The notes beneath the pieces are model-generated. The model did no database searches. It saw only the letters and a program-made list of their open reading frames with translations, and had not been told where the DNA came from. From Mucilaginibacter psychrotolerans (GTDB lineage Bacteria > Bacteroidota > Bacteroidia > Sphingobacteriales > Sphingobacteriaceae), in assembly GCF_004519315.1 (NCBI RefSeq), contig NZ_SOZE01000022.1, positions 1 to 64,000 on the forward strand: a stretch of DNA of 64,000 nucleotides, read 5' to 3'. Made by a program: the position numbers and the translations under genes. Below are positions 32,598 through 42,215 of the stretch, piece after piece. How positions within the stretch are numbered: the stretch's first letter is position 1; every line of letters starts with the position of its first letter.

Positions 32598-34990
32598 TCC
32601 ACCACAAACTCTTTCTTCAATTTAATATCTTCCGACGATGCGCCTATCATCACGGTAAAGGTGCCCGGCTCTACCGTCCAGTTCATGTTTTTATCCAGCA
32701 GGGCGAGGTCGTCCGGGTGGAGGGTGAACTGCACGGTCTTTTTTTCGCCCGGAGCCAGGGTTATTCGCTCGAAGCCCCGCAGGTCGAACTCGTAGGTGGT
32801 TACGCTGCTCACGTTATCTTTCAGGTACAGCTGCACCACTTCATCGCCTTTGCGGCTGCCGGTGTTGGTAATATCTACCGATACGCTGAAATCGCCCTGC
32901 GAATGCTGTTTATCGGGCGTTACCACCAGGTTGCTATACGCAAAGGTGGTATAGCTCAGGCCATATCCAAAGGGATAAAGCGCGCCGTTCACACTGGTTT
33001 TGCCCCAGCTGTTTGGGCCGCCCTGCCCGGCATTGGCGTTTGGCTTAAAGGGGAAGTTGAACTCTATCTGGCCCGTTGTTTTTGGGAAGGTGATACTAAG
33101 CTTACCGCCGGGGTTGTTATCGCCAAAAAGCGTTTCGGCAATTACCTGCCCGCTTTGCACGCTGGGGAACCAGGCCTCTAAAATGGCCGGCACATACTTA
33201 TTTTCCCAATTAATGGTGAGCGGCTGCCCGTTTATCATCACCATCACCACCGGCTTACCGGTTGCCTGCAAAGCCTGTATCAGCTTCAGTTGGCGGCCCG
33301 GCAGGTTTAGCCCCGTGCGCGAGAGACTCTCGCCTACCCTGTCCACATCCTCGCCAACTACGGCTATCACCACATCAGAAAGCCGTGCCTGCGCCACTGC
33401 TGAATCGATACCTGCCTGTTCCGTTGCAGTCAAAGGCGTTTCGATGATTTCGCTTTCGGGCCAGGTGGCATCTATCATATCGCAGCCTTTGGCGTAGTTT
33501 ACTTTTACGCCAGAACCAACGTAGTTCCTTATCCCATCTAAAACGGTGGTAACAGGGTTGTGTGATGGGCCGTACCTGCTGATGGCATAATTGGTCTCTA
33601 TTGCCAGCGGACCGGTAACCAGTATATTCTTCAGCTTGCTTTTATCCAGCGGCAGCAGGTTGCCCGCGTTTTTCAACAGCACCATGCTCTCGCGGTTCAT
33701 CTGCAGGCTCATGGCCGCATCGGTGGGTGTATGCACCACCTTATCGGCTGCGGCAGGGTCTTTCACGTAGGGACTATCGAACAGCCCAAGCCTGAATTTC
33801 ACCCGTAGCACATCGGCCACGCGGCTATCGATCACTTTCATGGATATCTTGTTCTCTTTAATCAGCTCGCGCAGCGGGAGGATAAAAGTTTGCGGCATGG
33901 TAAAGTTGGTGCGCACGTTAAGGCCCGCCTCTACCGCCTGCCGCACGGCCTCCTTATAATCAGCTGCAACATGGTGTTTGGAATACAGGAACTCCACCGC
34001 CTCGCTATCGCTCACCACATAACCCTGAAAGCCGAACTGCTCGCGTAGCAGCTCGGTTAAAAAGTAATAACTACCGGTTATGGGCACGCCATCCCAATCG
34101 TTATAACTACTCATTACACCCATGGGGTGCGCCTCCTGTATCACCCTGCGGAAGGGGTAAAGGTAAAGCTGGTGCATCTCGCGCGGCGCCACATGCGGGT
34201 CGGTACGGGCGCTGCCATCGCGGCCACCTTTGGGCACGCTGTAAACGGCATAGTGTTTTAAGGTTGATGCTACGCCTTGCTCCTGTATGCCCAGCACCAT
34301 TTGCTTGCCCAGCTCGGCGATCAGAAAAGGGCTCTCGCCATAGCACTCCACTACGCGTCCCCAGCGTTGGTCGCGCGCGGGGTCTAAAATCGGGGCGTAC
34401 ACATTGGTATAGCCCAGGGCTTTGGCTTCGCGGCCAACGGTTTGCCCGGCCATGCGCACGAGAGGTTTATCCCAGGTGCTGCCGATGGATATGGGCGCAG
34501 GCAGTGGCGTAGCCCTATCATGGTTAAGCCCGTGGATACCCTCGTTGGTAAAATCTACCGGGATACCCATGCGCGTTTCTTCTACAAACCAACGTTGAAT
34601 GGTATTTATAGCGGTAGCGTGTTTACTAAAGGGGTAAGAGTATTGGGTAGGCGCATCGTCGGTATGCGAGGTGAGGTTATTCAGTTCTTCATCAATATTG
34701 GCAATGCCGTCTTTCCATATCTCGGTTTTCCAACGGTCTACCGGCATCTCGTCTTTCAGCACCCGTTTGTAGCCATACAGCGTGGCCATCTGGCAGGTTT
34801 TTTCTTCCACGGTCATCTGGCTTAGCAGGTCGGCCACGCGTTTGTCTATGGTTTGCGCGGGGTCCTCAAAAACGTCCATCTTGCCGTTCTTGTTAAAATC
34901 TACCCAACCCTTATGGTATATATTTTTTGTTTGAGCCGATGCGGAGAACGATAGCAGTAGGACCGGCAGTAGCAGTAGCGGTTTTTTCAT
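32594..34990 (-). CDS. bglX: glycoside hydrolase family 3 beta-glucosidase (BglX-like)
   Basis: This 798-residue enzyme has a signal peptide (ending ASAQ), a GH3 TIM barrel, an alpha/beta sandwich and a C-terminal fibronectin III-like domain. The nucleophile Asp lies in GYVVSDSEAVEFL, preceded by MGVMSSYNDWDG. The C-terminal FnIII-like domain starts near GYGLSYTTFAYSNL. It hydrolyses terminal beta-linked glucose or xylose from oligosaccharides in the periplasm. It is the first gene of a two-gene operon. Confidence 0.94.
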   Translation of the reverse strand: MKKPLLLLPVLLLSFSASAQTKNIYHKGWVDFNKNGKMDVFEDPAQTIDKRVADLLSQMTVEEKTCQMATLYGYKRVLKDEMPVDRWKTEIWKDGIANIDEELNNLTSHTDDAPTQYSYPFSKHATAINTIQRWFVEETRMGIPVDFTNEGIHGLNHDRATPLPAPISIGSTWDKPLVRMAGQTVGREAKALGYTNVYAPILDPARDQRWGRVVECYGESPFLIAELGKQMVLGIQEQGVASTLKHYAVYSVPKGGRDGSARTDPHVAPREMHQLYLYPFRRVIQEAHPMGVMSSYNDWDGVPITGSYYFLTELLREQFGFQGYVVSDSEAVEFLYSKHHVAADYKEAVRQAVEAGLNVRTNFTMPQTFILPLRELIKENKISMKVIDSRVADVLRVKFRLGLFDSPYVKDPAAADKVVHTPTDAAMSLQMNRESMVLLKNAGNLLPLDKSKLKNILVTGPLAIETNYAISRYGPSHNPVTTVLDGIRNYVGSGVKVNYAKGCDMIDATWPESEIIETPLTATEQAGIDSAVAQARLSDVVIAVVGEDVDRVGESLSRTGLNLPGRQLKLIQALQATGKPVVMVMINGQPLTINWENKYVPAILEAWFPSVQSGQVIAETLFGDNNPGGKLSITFPKTTGQIEFNFPFKPNANAGQGGPNSWGKTSVNGALYPFGYGLSYTTFAYSNLVVTPDKQHSQGDFSVSVDITNTGSRKGDEVVQLYLKDNVSSVTTYEFDLRGFERITLAPGEKKTVQFTLHPDDLALLDKNMNWTVEPGTFTVMIGASSEDIKLKKEFVVE

Positions 34991-35016
34991 GAATGAGAGA
35001 TGTATGGTTTACAACT

Positions 35017-35024
35017 CAAATATA
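35017..35024 (-). promoter_or_regulatory. candidate -7 element of the GH3 gene
   Basis: On the minus strand this reads TATATTTG, a match to TAnnTTTG, 27 bases upstream of the ATG at 34990. A matching -33 element was not clear. Confidence 0.35.
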
Positions 35025-35044
35025 GAAGAATTCGGGTTGGCTGC

Positions 35045-35095
35045 TGTCTGAATCAGAACTTTCAGGATTTTAAAATTTCCAGGAGGGTGCCCTGA
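35045..35095. repeat. CTGAATCAG / CAGGATTTT repeat, family C fragment
   Basis: CTGAATCAGAACTTTCAGGATTTTAAAATTTCCAGGAGGGTGCC resembles the reverse complement of 41907-41956 (AATTCTGAAAATCCTGATTCAG, then GGCACCCCCTG). Both belong to the AATCCTG-type dispersed repeats best seen at 50052-50395. The rest of the 35.0-35.3 kb gap is AT-rich and empty. Confidence 0.55.
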
Positions 35096-35308
35096 CCGGA
35101 CATCATTTGGATCATTTCATGGATCAATTGAACGTGCTAAACAGTTTACAAATTATCTAAAAAAGGGGCGACAATTCCTTTTCAGGCCCATTATTAAAAC
35201 CGGAGGGTAAATGCGTATTATAAAACCTTTATGCATAATCTGCAATTAAAGTAAATGGAAGATGATTGGAACGTATTTGCTAAATTGCTGAAACCTTATT
35301 TTTTACCA

Positions 35309-35728
35309 CTAAATACCCTGGTTCTTTTCAACCACATTCTGCTCAAACATCAAAGAACCTAATAGAACGGCAGTGCCCAAAATAAGGAGCCATTTAAATT
35401 TAAGCATCGATAGTAAAAATTGGTTTCCTGCGGTAAGGTCCACCACAGTTAAAAGTGCGTAGACCAATAGTAAGCCAACGCCTATACCCAATAAGGCGAG
35501 CAGATTAAAGCGTATGTCGCTTCGCCTCTTCAATTTAATTTTTAATCGGCCGGTAACTTTTGAGGCAAAATTAAACGGCAAACCCTGTTCAGGCTCCCGG
35601 TTTAATTTCTGAAATAAAGACTGATAGCGTTGCACCTGCTCATCTTCCGGGGCGGATAAAGTATCGGCAGGTGCCCTCAATTCAATTTCCAGCATCGCCT
35701 GGATCTGTTCATCGGTCAGCTTTTTCAT
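35309..35728 (-). CDS. putative anti-sigma factor with two membrane helices
   Basis: This 139-residue protein begins with a cytoplasmic helical region (MKKLTDEQIQAMLEIELRAP), followed by two hydrophobic helices (about 73-95 and 105-127). It lacks a zinc motif. It directly follows an ECF sigma factor gene with a 3-base gap, the usual place for its anti-sigma factor. The role is inferred from position and topology. Confidence 0.7.
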   Translation of the reverse strand: MKKLTDEQIQAMLEIELRAPADTLSAPEDEQVQRYQSLFQKLNREPEQGLPFNFASKVTGRLKIKLKRRSDIRFNLLALLGIGVGLLLVYALLTVVDLTAGNQFLLSMLKFKWLLILGTAVLLGSLMFEQNVVEKNQGI

Positions 35729-35731
35729 AAT

Positions 35732-36280
35732 CTAATCTTTAAGATCGTGGTCAATTTTTTCTTTCAATAGTTTTCTTGCCCTGAAAAGGTGGCTTTTAAC
35801 CGTTCCTTCCGGTATGCCGGTGATCTGTTCAATTTCGGGGATGGTAAACTCATTTAAATGATATAGGGTTAAAACGGTGCGGTACTGCAGCGGCATTTGT
35901 TCAATAAGCAGGTTAACATACGCTGCAGTATCCTTTTTTACCAGTTCAGACTCAGGGCTATTTTCGGTAAAATGATAATTATCTATATCATCCTGAAAAT
36001 CAGCCTTTTGGTTTTTGTTCCTTTTTTTAATATAATCAACAGTTGTGAGATAAGCGATACGGGCAATCCAGGTAGATAGTTTAGACTGAAATTGAAATTT
36101 GGGCAGGCTATGATGTACTTTTATAAAAACATCCTGGCAAATATCTTCTTTATCCTGCTGGTTATACACCAGGCGATTCACTACAAAGAAAACCAGCTTC
36201 TCATATTGTTTGACCAATAGCTCAAAAGCACGAAAATCTCCCTTTAATACCCTGGAAACAATTTCCTTTTCATCAAACAT
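35732..36280 (-). CDS. ECF RNA polymerase sigma factor
   Basis: This 182-residue sigma-70 family protein has region 2 (FELLVKQYEKLVFFVVNRLV, then DICQDVFIKVH) and region 4 (PLQYRTVLTLYHLNEFTIPEIEQITGIPEGTVKSHLFRAR, in pieces). It is followed by its probable anti-sigma gene. The genes it controls are unknown; the divergent gene at 36395 and the large outer-membrane barrel at 36864 are candidates by position. Confidence 0.92.
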   Translation of the reverse strand: MFDEKEIVSRVLKGDFRAFELLVKQYEKLVFFVVNRLVYNQQDKEDICQDVFIKVHHSLPKFQFQSKLSTWIARIAYLTTVDYIKKRNKNQKADFQDDIDNYHFTENSPESELVKKDTAAYVNLLIEQMPLQYRTVLTLYHLNEFTIPEIEQITGIPEGTVKSHLFRARKLLKEKIDHDLKD

Positions 36281-36394
36281 ATCAGAGTAGTCTGTAATGG
36301 CGGACTAACAGTTGCAAAAATTAAAGAAAAATATTTGCAACCGTTGTGTTATTTTTAAGGACTACTGTACCAAAATCATTTAAATCGCAACATC

Positions 36395-36742
36395 ATGAAA
36401 CAGTTAATGCCCTTTATCATCGTCATTATATTCTTTATACTTATCGCCATATTCATCCTTGCCTTATATAACTACCGTTTAAAGAAACGCATTATTGATG
36501 CAGGCCCTTTAGATGAAATCGGGCTGAAATTTTTGCAGCAACTTTCCGGCTTTGGTACCGAAGCCATGAAATGGGCTATCATTCTATCAACTACCGGCAT
36601 GGGGTTGATTGTTATGCAGTTTATCCCTTACAGTGCCGAAGAATCACCGCTCCCTTATGGCGTGGAGATGTTATTTGTAGCTGCCGGCTTCTTCTTATAC
36701 TACCTTTTTATCCGGAATCATCGCGATAAACAATCGCTTTAA
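36395..36742 (+). CDS. membrane protein with three hydrophobic segments
   Basis: This 115-residue protein has an N-terminal helix (FIIVIIFFILIAIFILALY), a central segment (AIILSTTGMGLIVMQFI) and a C-terminal helix (MLFVAAGFFLYYLFI). There is no known domain. It is divergent from the sigma factor gene and may be a member of its regulon. Confidence 0.6.
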   Translation: MKQLMPFIIVIIFFILIAIFILALYNYRLKKRIIDAGPLDEIGLKFLQQLSGFGTEAMKWAIILSTTGMGLIVMQFIPYSAEESPLPYGVEMLFVAAGFFLYYLFIRNHRDKQSL

Positions 36743-36863
36743 TACGCACTCCGGTTAGCTTACCCTAAAATACACATCAGGTAAATACAGTAATTTTTAA
36801 AAGGCCTTTAGCCTTTACGTGGATTGCTTTGCCCAAAATTTTAACACCTTAAATTTTAACACC

Positions 36864-39296
36864 ATGAAAACTAAACAACATTTCTTAGGCATAATTTTAT
36901 TACTTGTCTTTGTGATCGCGCAAACCGGCAGTGTACTCGGGCAAGCAAATAGTGGTAAACTGATCATAAAAGGCACCACAATTGATTCGGCCACAAATAC
37001 TAAATTAGCCTTCGTAACCGTAAAGTTAAACGACGACAAAGGAGAAACCATCAGGGCCGGGATAAGCAAGGAAGATGGCTCATTTTCTTTATCGATGCTG
37101 GCACCATCAACCTATCACATTGTTATCGTGACTTTGGGTTACGCACCAAAAACATTTTTGCTTAACCTGCATAAAGACACCGATCTGGGTTTAATTGCGC
37201 TAAAACAGCAGGTTAACAGCTTAAAAGAAGTAGCTATAACCGGTTCAAGGCCCATCATCAAACAAAAAGCAGACCGGATCATCTACGACCTGCAGGCAGA
37301 CCCTGAAAGCAAATCCAATAGCGTTTTGGGAATGATGCACAAGATCCCTTACATTACCCTTGACGGCCAGGAGAATATCCTGCTGAAAGGCAATTCCAGC
37401 TTTAAAGTGCTCATTAACGGAAGGCCCTCTCCCAGTATGGAAAACAATTTAAATGCGATATTGAAAAGTATGCCAGCCTCCACTATCCAACGAATAGAAG
37501 TGATCACCATTCCGCCATCTAAATACGATGGGGAGGGCTTGGCAGGCATCATCAACATCATCACTGTAAAAAAACTGAATAACGGTTACAGTGGATCGCT
37601 GAATGCAAATGAAAGCTTCCCCGTTGGCGGCCCCGGTGCAGGAGGGTCTTTCACAGCTAAAAGCGGTAAATTTGTTATTGCTGCCTTTGGCGGCGCAAGC
37701 GTTGCTAACACGCCTAAAACTACTTTTACAAATAGCAGGGAGACCTTTGGCAGCAACGCAACCAGCCTGCTGCAAACAGGAGATCGCCGGTCAAATAATA
37801 AAACAGCTTACTTTGGCACAGAAATGAGCTACGAAATTGATTCGCTTCACTTGCTATCAGGGCAGTTTAACTTGAATGGCAGCCGTGCAACCGATCATAT
37901 GGCACAGGTATCCAGCCTCGACGGCACTAATGGGCCCCTCCAGTCTTACGATCTGCTGAACAATAATAAAGGGACCAGTTACGGCTGGGATGCCGCCGTT
38001 AATTATCAGATTGGCTTTAAAACGGTTAAAAACAGGTTACTAACCTTCTCGTATCAGTATGCTGATAACCGGAATAATCGCAACGGGGATGTAACGATCA
38101 CAAATCCTATAAATTTCAACACGCCGGATTATACCCAAACCGACATACAAAAATTCAATGAGCATACTTTCCAGGTTGATTTTGTAACCCCTGTAAAGAA
38201 GGTAAACATTGAGGCTGGTGTAAAAGGTATACTGCGCAGCAGTAACAGCAACTTTGGCTACAATAGCTTCAACAATGCTACCGGCCAGTTTGATGCGGAT
38301 GCAGCATTGTCCAACCAATACACCAACAAGCAAAATGTGTTTAGTGCATACAATTCCTATCAGGTCAATTTAAAAAGCTGGAACATCAATGCCGGGGTAA
38401 GGGTAGAGGGAACTGTGATAAGGGCGGATTTTATCAGTACGGCTACAGTGGCCGATCAGAATTATTTTAACATACTGCCGTCCATCGCGGTGAGTAAAAA
38501 TTTCAGTGATCAAACCGCGCTTAATTTTGGTTTTTCGCAACGTATCCGCAGGCCGGGTATCAACAGGCTTAATCCCTATATAGATCGCTCAAACCCCAAC
38601 TTCGAGTTAACAGGCAACCCTAACCTGCGCCCTGTATTACTGAACGATGTGCAGGCAGGGTTCAGCAGTAACAAAAAGCTGTCATTAAACTTAGGACTGG
38701 ATTATTCCTTTATGAACAACCTGGATTTACAGGTAGCCGACTTTGACCCCGCAACACAAGTTACCCGCACCAGCTATGCCAATACAGGCAAATCAAGCAG
38801 CTTTGGCAGTAATTTGTCCGTTTCCTATCCGGTTTGTAAGATTTACAATGTAAGCCTGAATGGCAACGTGATGTACCTGTGGCTGCAGGGCATTGCAGAT
38901 GGCGAGATTGTTCATAATGACCGGTTAATGTACTCCTTTTCGCTTTCAAACGGGCTACGTTTCAATAAGGGATGGGCGGTAAATGCCGACCTGAATGTGG
39001 TTAGCCGCAACCCTACCGGCTTGCAGGGTTATTCTAATAGCTTTGTTAGTACCGCCTTCAGTATGAATAAAGAGTTAATCAAAAACAAATTGGGTTTTGC
39101 TGCACGTGTAAATAACCCTTTCACCGGCTACCGGAATAATATTACCCGCATCTTCGGGCCCGATTTTAACCAATTGTACAACTCGCGCGATTATTACCGG
39201 TCGTTCGGCATCAGCCTGAATTATAAGTTTGGCGGGCTAAATGATGGTGTCAATAAAAGCCGGAGGTCTATAGAGAATAATGATGTGGCGAACTGA
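36864..39296 (+). CDS. outer-membrane beta-barrel receptor with CarboxypepD_reg-like domain
   Basis: This protein has about 810 residues from ATG 36864; a GTG-like extension to 36819 is unlikely because the signal peptide starts at MKTKQHFLG. A carboxypeptidase-regulatory-like domain spans about 30-110, then a plug-like region (SLKEVAITGSRPIIKQKADR) and a long outer-membrane barrel. It fits the TonB-dependent-receptor-like OMP_b-brl_3 family rather than SusC. It probably imports or senses an envelope ligand. No SusD partner is present. Confidence 0.87.
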   Translation: MKTKQHFLGIILLLVFVIAQTGSVLGQANSGKLIIKGTTIDSATNTKLAFVTVKLNDDKGETIRAGISKEDGSFSLSMLAPSTYHIVIVTLGYAPKTFLLNLHKDTDLGLIALKQQVNSLKEVAITGSRPIIKQKADRIIYDLQADPESKSNSVLGMMHKIPYITLDGQENILLKGNSSFKVLINGRPSPSMENNLNAILKSMPASTIQRIEVITIPPSKYDGEGLAGIINIITVKKLNNGYSGSLNANESFPVGGPGAGGSFTAKSGKFVIAAFGGASVANTPKTTFTNSRETFGSNATSLLQTGDRRSNNKTAYFGTEMSYEIDSLHLLSGQFNLNGSRATDHMAQVSSLDGTNGPLQSYDLLNNNKGTSYGWDAAVNYQIGFKTVKNRLLTFSYQYADNRNNRNGDVTITNPINFNTPDYTQTDIQKFNEHTFQVDFVTPVKKVNIEAGVKGILRSSNSNFGYNSFNNATGQFDADAALSNQYTNKQNVFSAYNSYQVNLKSWNINAGVRVEGTVIRADFISTATVADQNYFNILPSIAVSKNFSDQTALNFGFSQRIRRPGINRLNPYIDRSNPNFELTGNPNLRPVLLNDVQAGFSSNKKLSLNLGLDYSFMNNLDLQVADFDPATQVTRTSYANTGKSSSFGSNLSVSYPVCKIYNVSLNGNVMYLWLQGIADGEIVHNDRLMYSFSLSNGLRFNKGWAVNADLNVVSRNPTGLQGYSNSFVSTAFSMNKELIKNKLGFAARVNNPFTGYRNNITRIFGPDFNQLYNSRDYYRSFGISLNYKFGGLNDGVNKSRRSIENNDVAN

Positions 39297-39323
39297 TTGA
39301 TGCCATTGATTACCAGTCTACTT

Positions 39324-39364
39324 AAAACACTAAAATCCTCAACACCCGAGGATTTTAGTGTTTT
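39324..39364 (+). terminator. strong terminator hairpin
   Basis: A perfect 17-bp stem, AAAACACTAAAATCCTC / GAGGATTTTAGTGTTTT, closes on AACACCC. It lies 27 bases after the outer-membrane barrel gene. The following 360 bases up to 39724 hold no credible gene. Confidence 0.88.
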
Positions 39365-39724
39365 AAATAGTTCAACTGTTTTTGATTCGACAAAAACCCG
39401 GAAGGTCGTAAAATGAAGGAACATTTTGTGATCCCGGTGGTGGGCTCGAATCTGCCTAATTCTTCAACGCCGAAAATCATCGTGTGGTTGTGCATTCTGT
39501 GCACTCTAAAATCCTTTAAACGGCAAAGCCCTCCCAGGCAGCCCAAAAGATAAGCAAAGCGAAAAATTCCGAGGCTGACAACCAGCTTATTTTCCGCTAC
39601 ACCTGTACTAAAAATTATCCTCGCGGCTTTATAACAAAGCATAGTTTTAAAGCGTCTTAGTATTATAATGCTTTGGCATTTTATTTGCGCTGGCAATGCT
39701 GTATAACTTAACCGGAAGTTTTTT

Positions 39725-40186
39725 ATGAGCCATTCGTTTTTACTAAGCTTTTTTGGATTGTTGCTCATTGCAGTAAACGCGGGCAAAACTGCCCCAGCAT
39801 CTGTTGCTGCTGAAGAACAAATATGCGGCAAATGGCAAAACCAGGAAAAGAACTTAATCGTTCAGGTTTTTAAGGAAGATAGCCAGTTTAAAGCCAAAAT
39901 TGTTTGGTTCAATAATGGCGCTGGAGACAAGGCCATGGAAAGCTGGACCGACAAGCACAACCCCGACCCGGCGCTGCGCAACCGCAAGCTATTGGGTATG
40001 AACGTGCTCGAAAAACTAGTTTATAAGCCCGAGACGAATTCCTGGGAAGACGGCATGATATACGATGCCCAGGCCGGCAAACATTGGAACTCATCGGCCT
40101 ATATCAACAATGAGGGCGCGCTTAAAGTAAAGGGCTACTGGCACTTTAAGTTCATCGGCAGAACAATGACCTTCAACCGTATCTGA
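39725..40186 (+). CDS. DUF2147 family exported protein
   Basis: This 153-residue protein has a signal peptide and a DUF2147 domain: ICGKWQNQEKNLIVQVFKED, then LLGMNVLEKLVYKPETNSWE and GKHWNSSAYINNEGALKVKGY. The function of the family is not established; members are predicted to be periplasmic beta-barrel-like proteins. Confidence 0.88.
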   Translation: MSHSFLLSFFGLLLIAVNAGKTAPASVAAEEQICGKWQNQEKNLIVQVFKEDSQFKAKIVWFNNGAGDKAMESWTDKHNPDPALRNRKLLGMNVLEKLVYKPETNSWEDGMIYDAQAGKHWNSSAYINNEGALKVKGYWHFKFIGRTMTFNRI

Positions 40187-40217
40187 GAAACAAAACTAAA
40201 AGCCATATAAAACAAAT

Positions 40218-40245
40218 CGCGCCCCTGGGTTATCCTTGAGGCGCG
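40218..40245. terminator. possible bidirectional terminator
   Basis: CGCGCC and GGCGCG flank a 16-base loop, with A-rich sequence on the left and TTTT on the right. It lies between the convergent DUF2147 and YceI genes. Confidence 0.5.
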
Positions 40246-40269
40246 TTTTGCGTATAGACTGAAAAATTA

Positions 40270-40848
40270 TTATTTAGATTGACCAAACTCACCGCTTGCG
40301 CTCAGTTCAACTTCGTCGCTCAGCATTGGCGAACCATATTTGCTGCCGAAACCGAAATCAGAACGTTTGATAGTACCTGTTACTTTGAAACCCGCAGATG
40401 GTTGTTTGCTCATTGGGTTGGTGATAGTACCACGGTGCACAAAATCAAAAACAACCGGTTTGGTAACGCCGTGTAGGGTTAAGTTACCTGCCAGTTTGTA
40501 TTTGCCGGCACCTGCAGCAGTAACACCAGTGCTTACGAAAGTAAGGGTTGGGAATTTAGCAACATCAAAAAATTCTTCGCTTTTCAAGTGGCCATCGCGA
40601 CGGTCATTCTCGGTATTTACCGATGCAGTTTGCGCTACGAAAGTAACTTTAGCATCGCTGAAATCTGGTTTTGCAGCAACGATGGTAGCATCGAAATCTT
40701 TGAAAGTACCATCAACATCAGATACCGCTAAGTGGGTGATGGTGAAAGTTACATGCGAATGGGCTTTGTCATTCTTCCAGGTAGTTTGGGCAAATACAGC
40801 CGTCTGCATCAACAATGCAGCAGCGACTAAAAACAGTGTCTTTTTCAT
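40270..40848 (-). CDS. YceI family periplasmic protein
   Basis: This 192-residue protein has a signal peptide (ending VFAQ) and the YceI lipocalin-like beta-barrel: TWKNDKAHSHVTFTITHLAV, RDGHLKSEEFFDVAKFPTLTF, GNLTLHGVTKPVVFDF. Such proteins bind isoprenoid or other lipids and are often stress induced. A candidate TATCTTTG -7 element lies 37 bases upstream. Confidence 0.93.
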   Translation of the reverse strand: MKKTLFLVAAALLMQTAVFAQTTWKNDKAHSHVTFTITHLAVSDVDGTFKDFDATIVAAKPDFSDAKVTFVAQTASVNTENDRRDGHLKSEEFFDVAKFPTLTFVSTGVTAAGAGKYKLAGNLTLHGVTKPVVFDFVHRGTITNPMSKQPSAGFKVTGTIKRSDFGFGSKYGSPMLSDEVELSASGEFGQSK

Positions 40849-40884
40849 TTTGTTTAAGTTATTGTGTTAATATTTTTTACGTCC

Positions 40885-40892
40885 CAAAGATA
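40885..40892 (-). promoter_or_regulatory. candidate -7 element of the YceI gene
   Basis: On the minus strand it reads TATCTTTG, an exact TAnnTTTG match, 37 bases before the start. No clear -33 element was seen. Confidence 0.4.
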
Positions 40893-40964
40893 TATAAAGG
40901 ATTGAGATTAGCTAAAATTAAATGTTTAAACATGTAATATATGAATAACCGGTGACAAAATAGG

Positions 40965-41786
40965 TCACTTTTCAAAGAATTCATCCACTTTTTTGTTGAA
41001 TTCTTTGGCATGCTCTATCAAAGTGCCATGGCCGCTGTTGGGCACTATCCACAGTTCACTGCCGGGTATATTACTTTGTATCAGCCGGGTATGCTTATCT
41101 CGTATTACATCATGGTCGCCGGCTATGATAAGCGCAGGGCATTTTATTTGCTGCAGCTCGGTCAATTTTATGTTGGGCTGGTTCCAGTCGAGCATAAAAA
41201 TCTTCCAGCTGTTTTTGGCGCGCGGGGTTTTCCAAACGCGGTTTTTATTTTCGTTATAATACTTCTCGCTCTGTTTCCAGCCTTCCGGGTCAAGCGCGGT
41301 GCTGTCGGGCCATATGTTGGCGCCTGTTGAGGCCAGTTTAATTACCTTATCCGGGTGGCGCATGGCCATTAGCAGGGCGTTAATGCCGCCGTCGCTCCAG
41401 CCCAGTACGTAAGCTTTGGGTACTTTCAGCGTATCCAGCAATACAGCAAAATCATCGGCCATTTGCTCAAAGCTCAACGAAGCGCTGGCATCCACGCTTT
41501 TACCCTGGGCACGGCTATCCACCAGTATTACCCGGTATTTTTTGGCAAAGTAAGGCACGTTTTCGGTAAAGGAGCTCATATCGCCGCCATTGCCGTGTAT
41601 CATCAGCAAGGGCTGGCCGCTGCCATACTCTTCCACATACATTTTGATGCCGTTGATTGGGTAGTACTTGCCTACCTCGGGGTTATTGCCATACATGGTT
41701 TTTGGTTTACAACCCAGCAGGGTTAGCAGCTGCGGCAAAATTGCCAGCATGATTAATCTTTTTATACGCATATATAACTTATACAT
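40965..41786 (-). CDS. alpha/beta hydrolase, probable lipoprotein
   Basis: This 273-residue protein starts with a signal sequence and a lipobox (LLTLLGCKP). The alpha/beta hydrolase fold shows the oxyanion segment HGNGGDMSSF, the nucleophile elbow GWSDGG (Ser), the acid Asp in AGDHDVIRD and the catalytic His in PNSGHGTLIE. The start may be MRIKRL six codons in. The substrate is unknown. Confidence 0.88.
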   Translation of the reverse strand: MYKLYMRIKRLIMLAILPQLLTLLGCKPKTMYGNNPEVGKYYPINGIKMYVEEYGSGQPLLMIHGNGGDMSSFTENVPYFAKKYRVILVDSRAQGKSVDASASLSFEQMADDFAVLLDTLKVPKAYVLGWSDGGINALLMAMRHPDKVIKLASTGANIWPDSTALDPEGWKQSEKYYNENKNRVWKTPRAKNSWKIFMLDWNQPNIKLTELQQIKCPALIIAGDHDVIRDKHTRLIQSNIPGSELWIVPNSGHGTLIEHAKEFNKKVDEFFEK

Positions 41787-41851
41787 AGGGGTGTATAAAT
41801 ATAGTGATTTAGCGATTAGTTTTGGGGAGGTGGGGATTAGGATTTTTTTAG

Positions 41852-42060
41852 GTTAGAGGGAAGATGTTAGAGGGAATGCTCAACTCAGCGTCTTGTTTTA
41901 AATTCTGAAAATTCTTTAATTCTGAAAATCCTGATTCAGATGATGGCACCCCCTGCGGGCCGGGCTTTGTCGGGCTACGCTGCGCTTCGGCCCCGTTGCC
42001 TTTACGCGCAAGCCTGCCGCGCCGTGGCTCCCCCTTTCAATCCCTGGTGCGGTCTGAACC
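41852..42060. repeat. mixed intergenic repeats and a GC-rich patch
   Basis: GTTAGAGGGAA occurs twice near 41852-41877, then AATTCTGAAAAT occurs twice (41902-41930, family C). A GC-rich stretch (41944-42060) follows with inverted CGGGC and GCCCG pieces. The rest of the gap up to 42215 is empty. The short ORFs here are not credible. Confidence 0.45.
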
Positions 42061-42215
42061 GTTGATTTTTCGTATTTTATTTATTCTTTAAGGTGCTCAA
42101 AAGGGCTTCGCCGTTTAAATGATTAAATGATTGCGTTAAAAAAAACAACAGCCATAGCTTCCACAGCTTTCAGGAAAAGAGGATCGGTGATATCGGAGGT
42201 TTGCATAATTAGCAA

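Noticed and set aside
39355..39831. A 158-codon minus-strand ORF
   Set aside because: It begins inside the DUF2147 gene on the opposite strand and ends in the terminator hairpin; the sequence shows no domain.
41944..42060. A GC-rich stretch that might be a structural RNA
   Set aside because: No stable consensus fold or known RNA motif could be recognised by eye; it is better treated as repeat debris.
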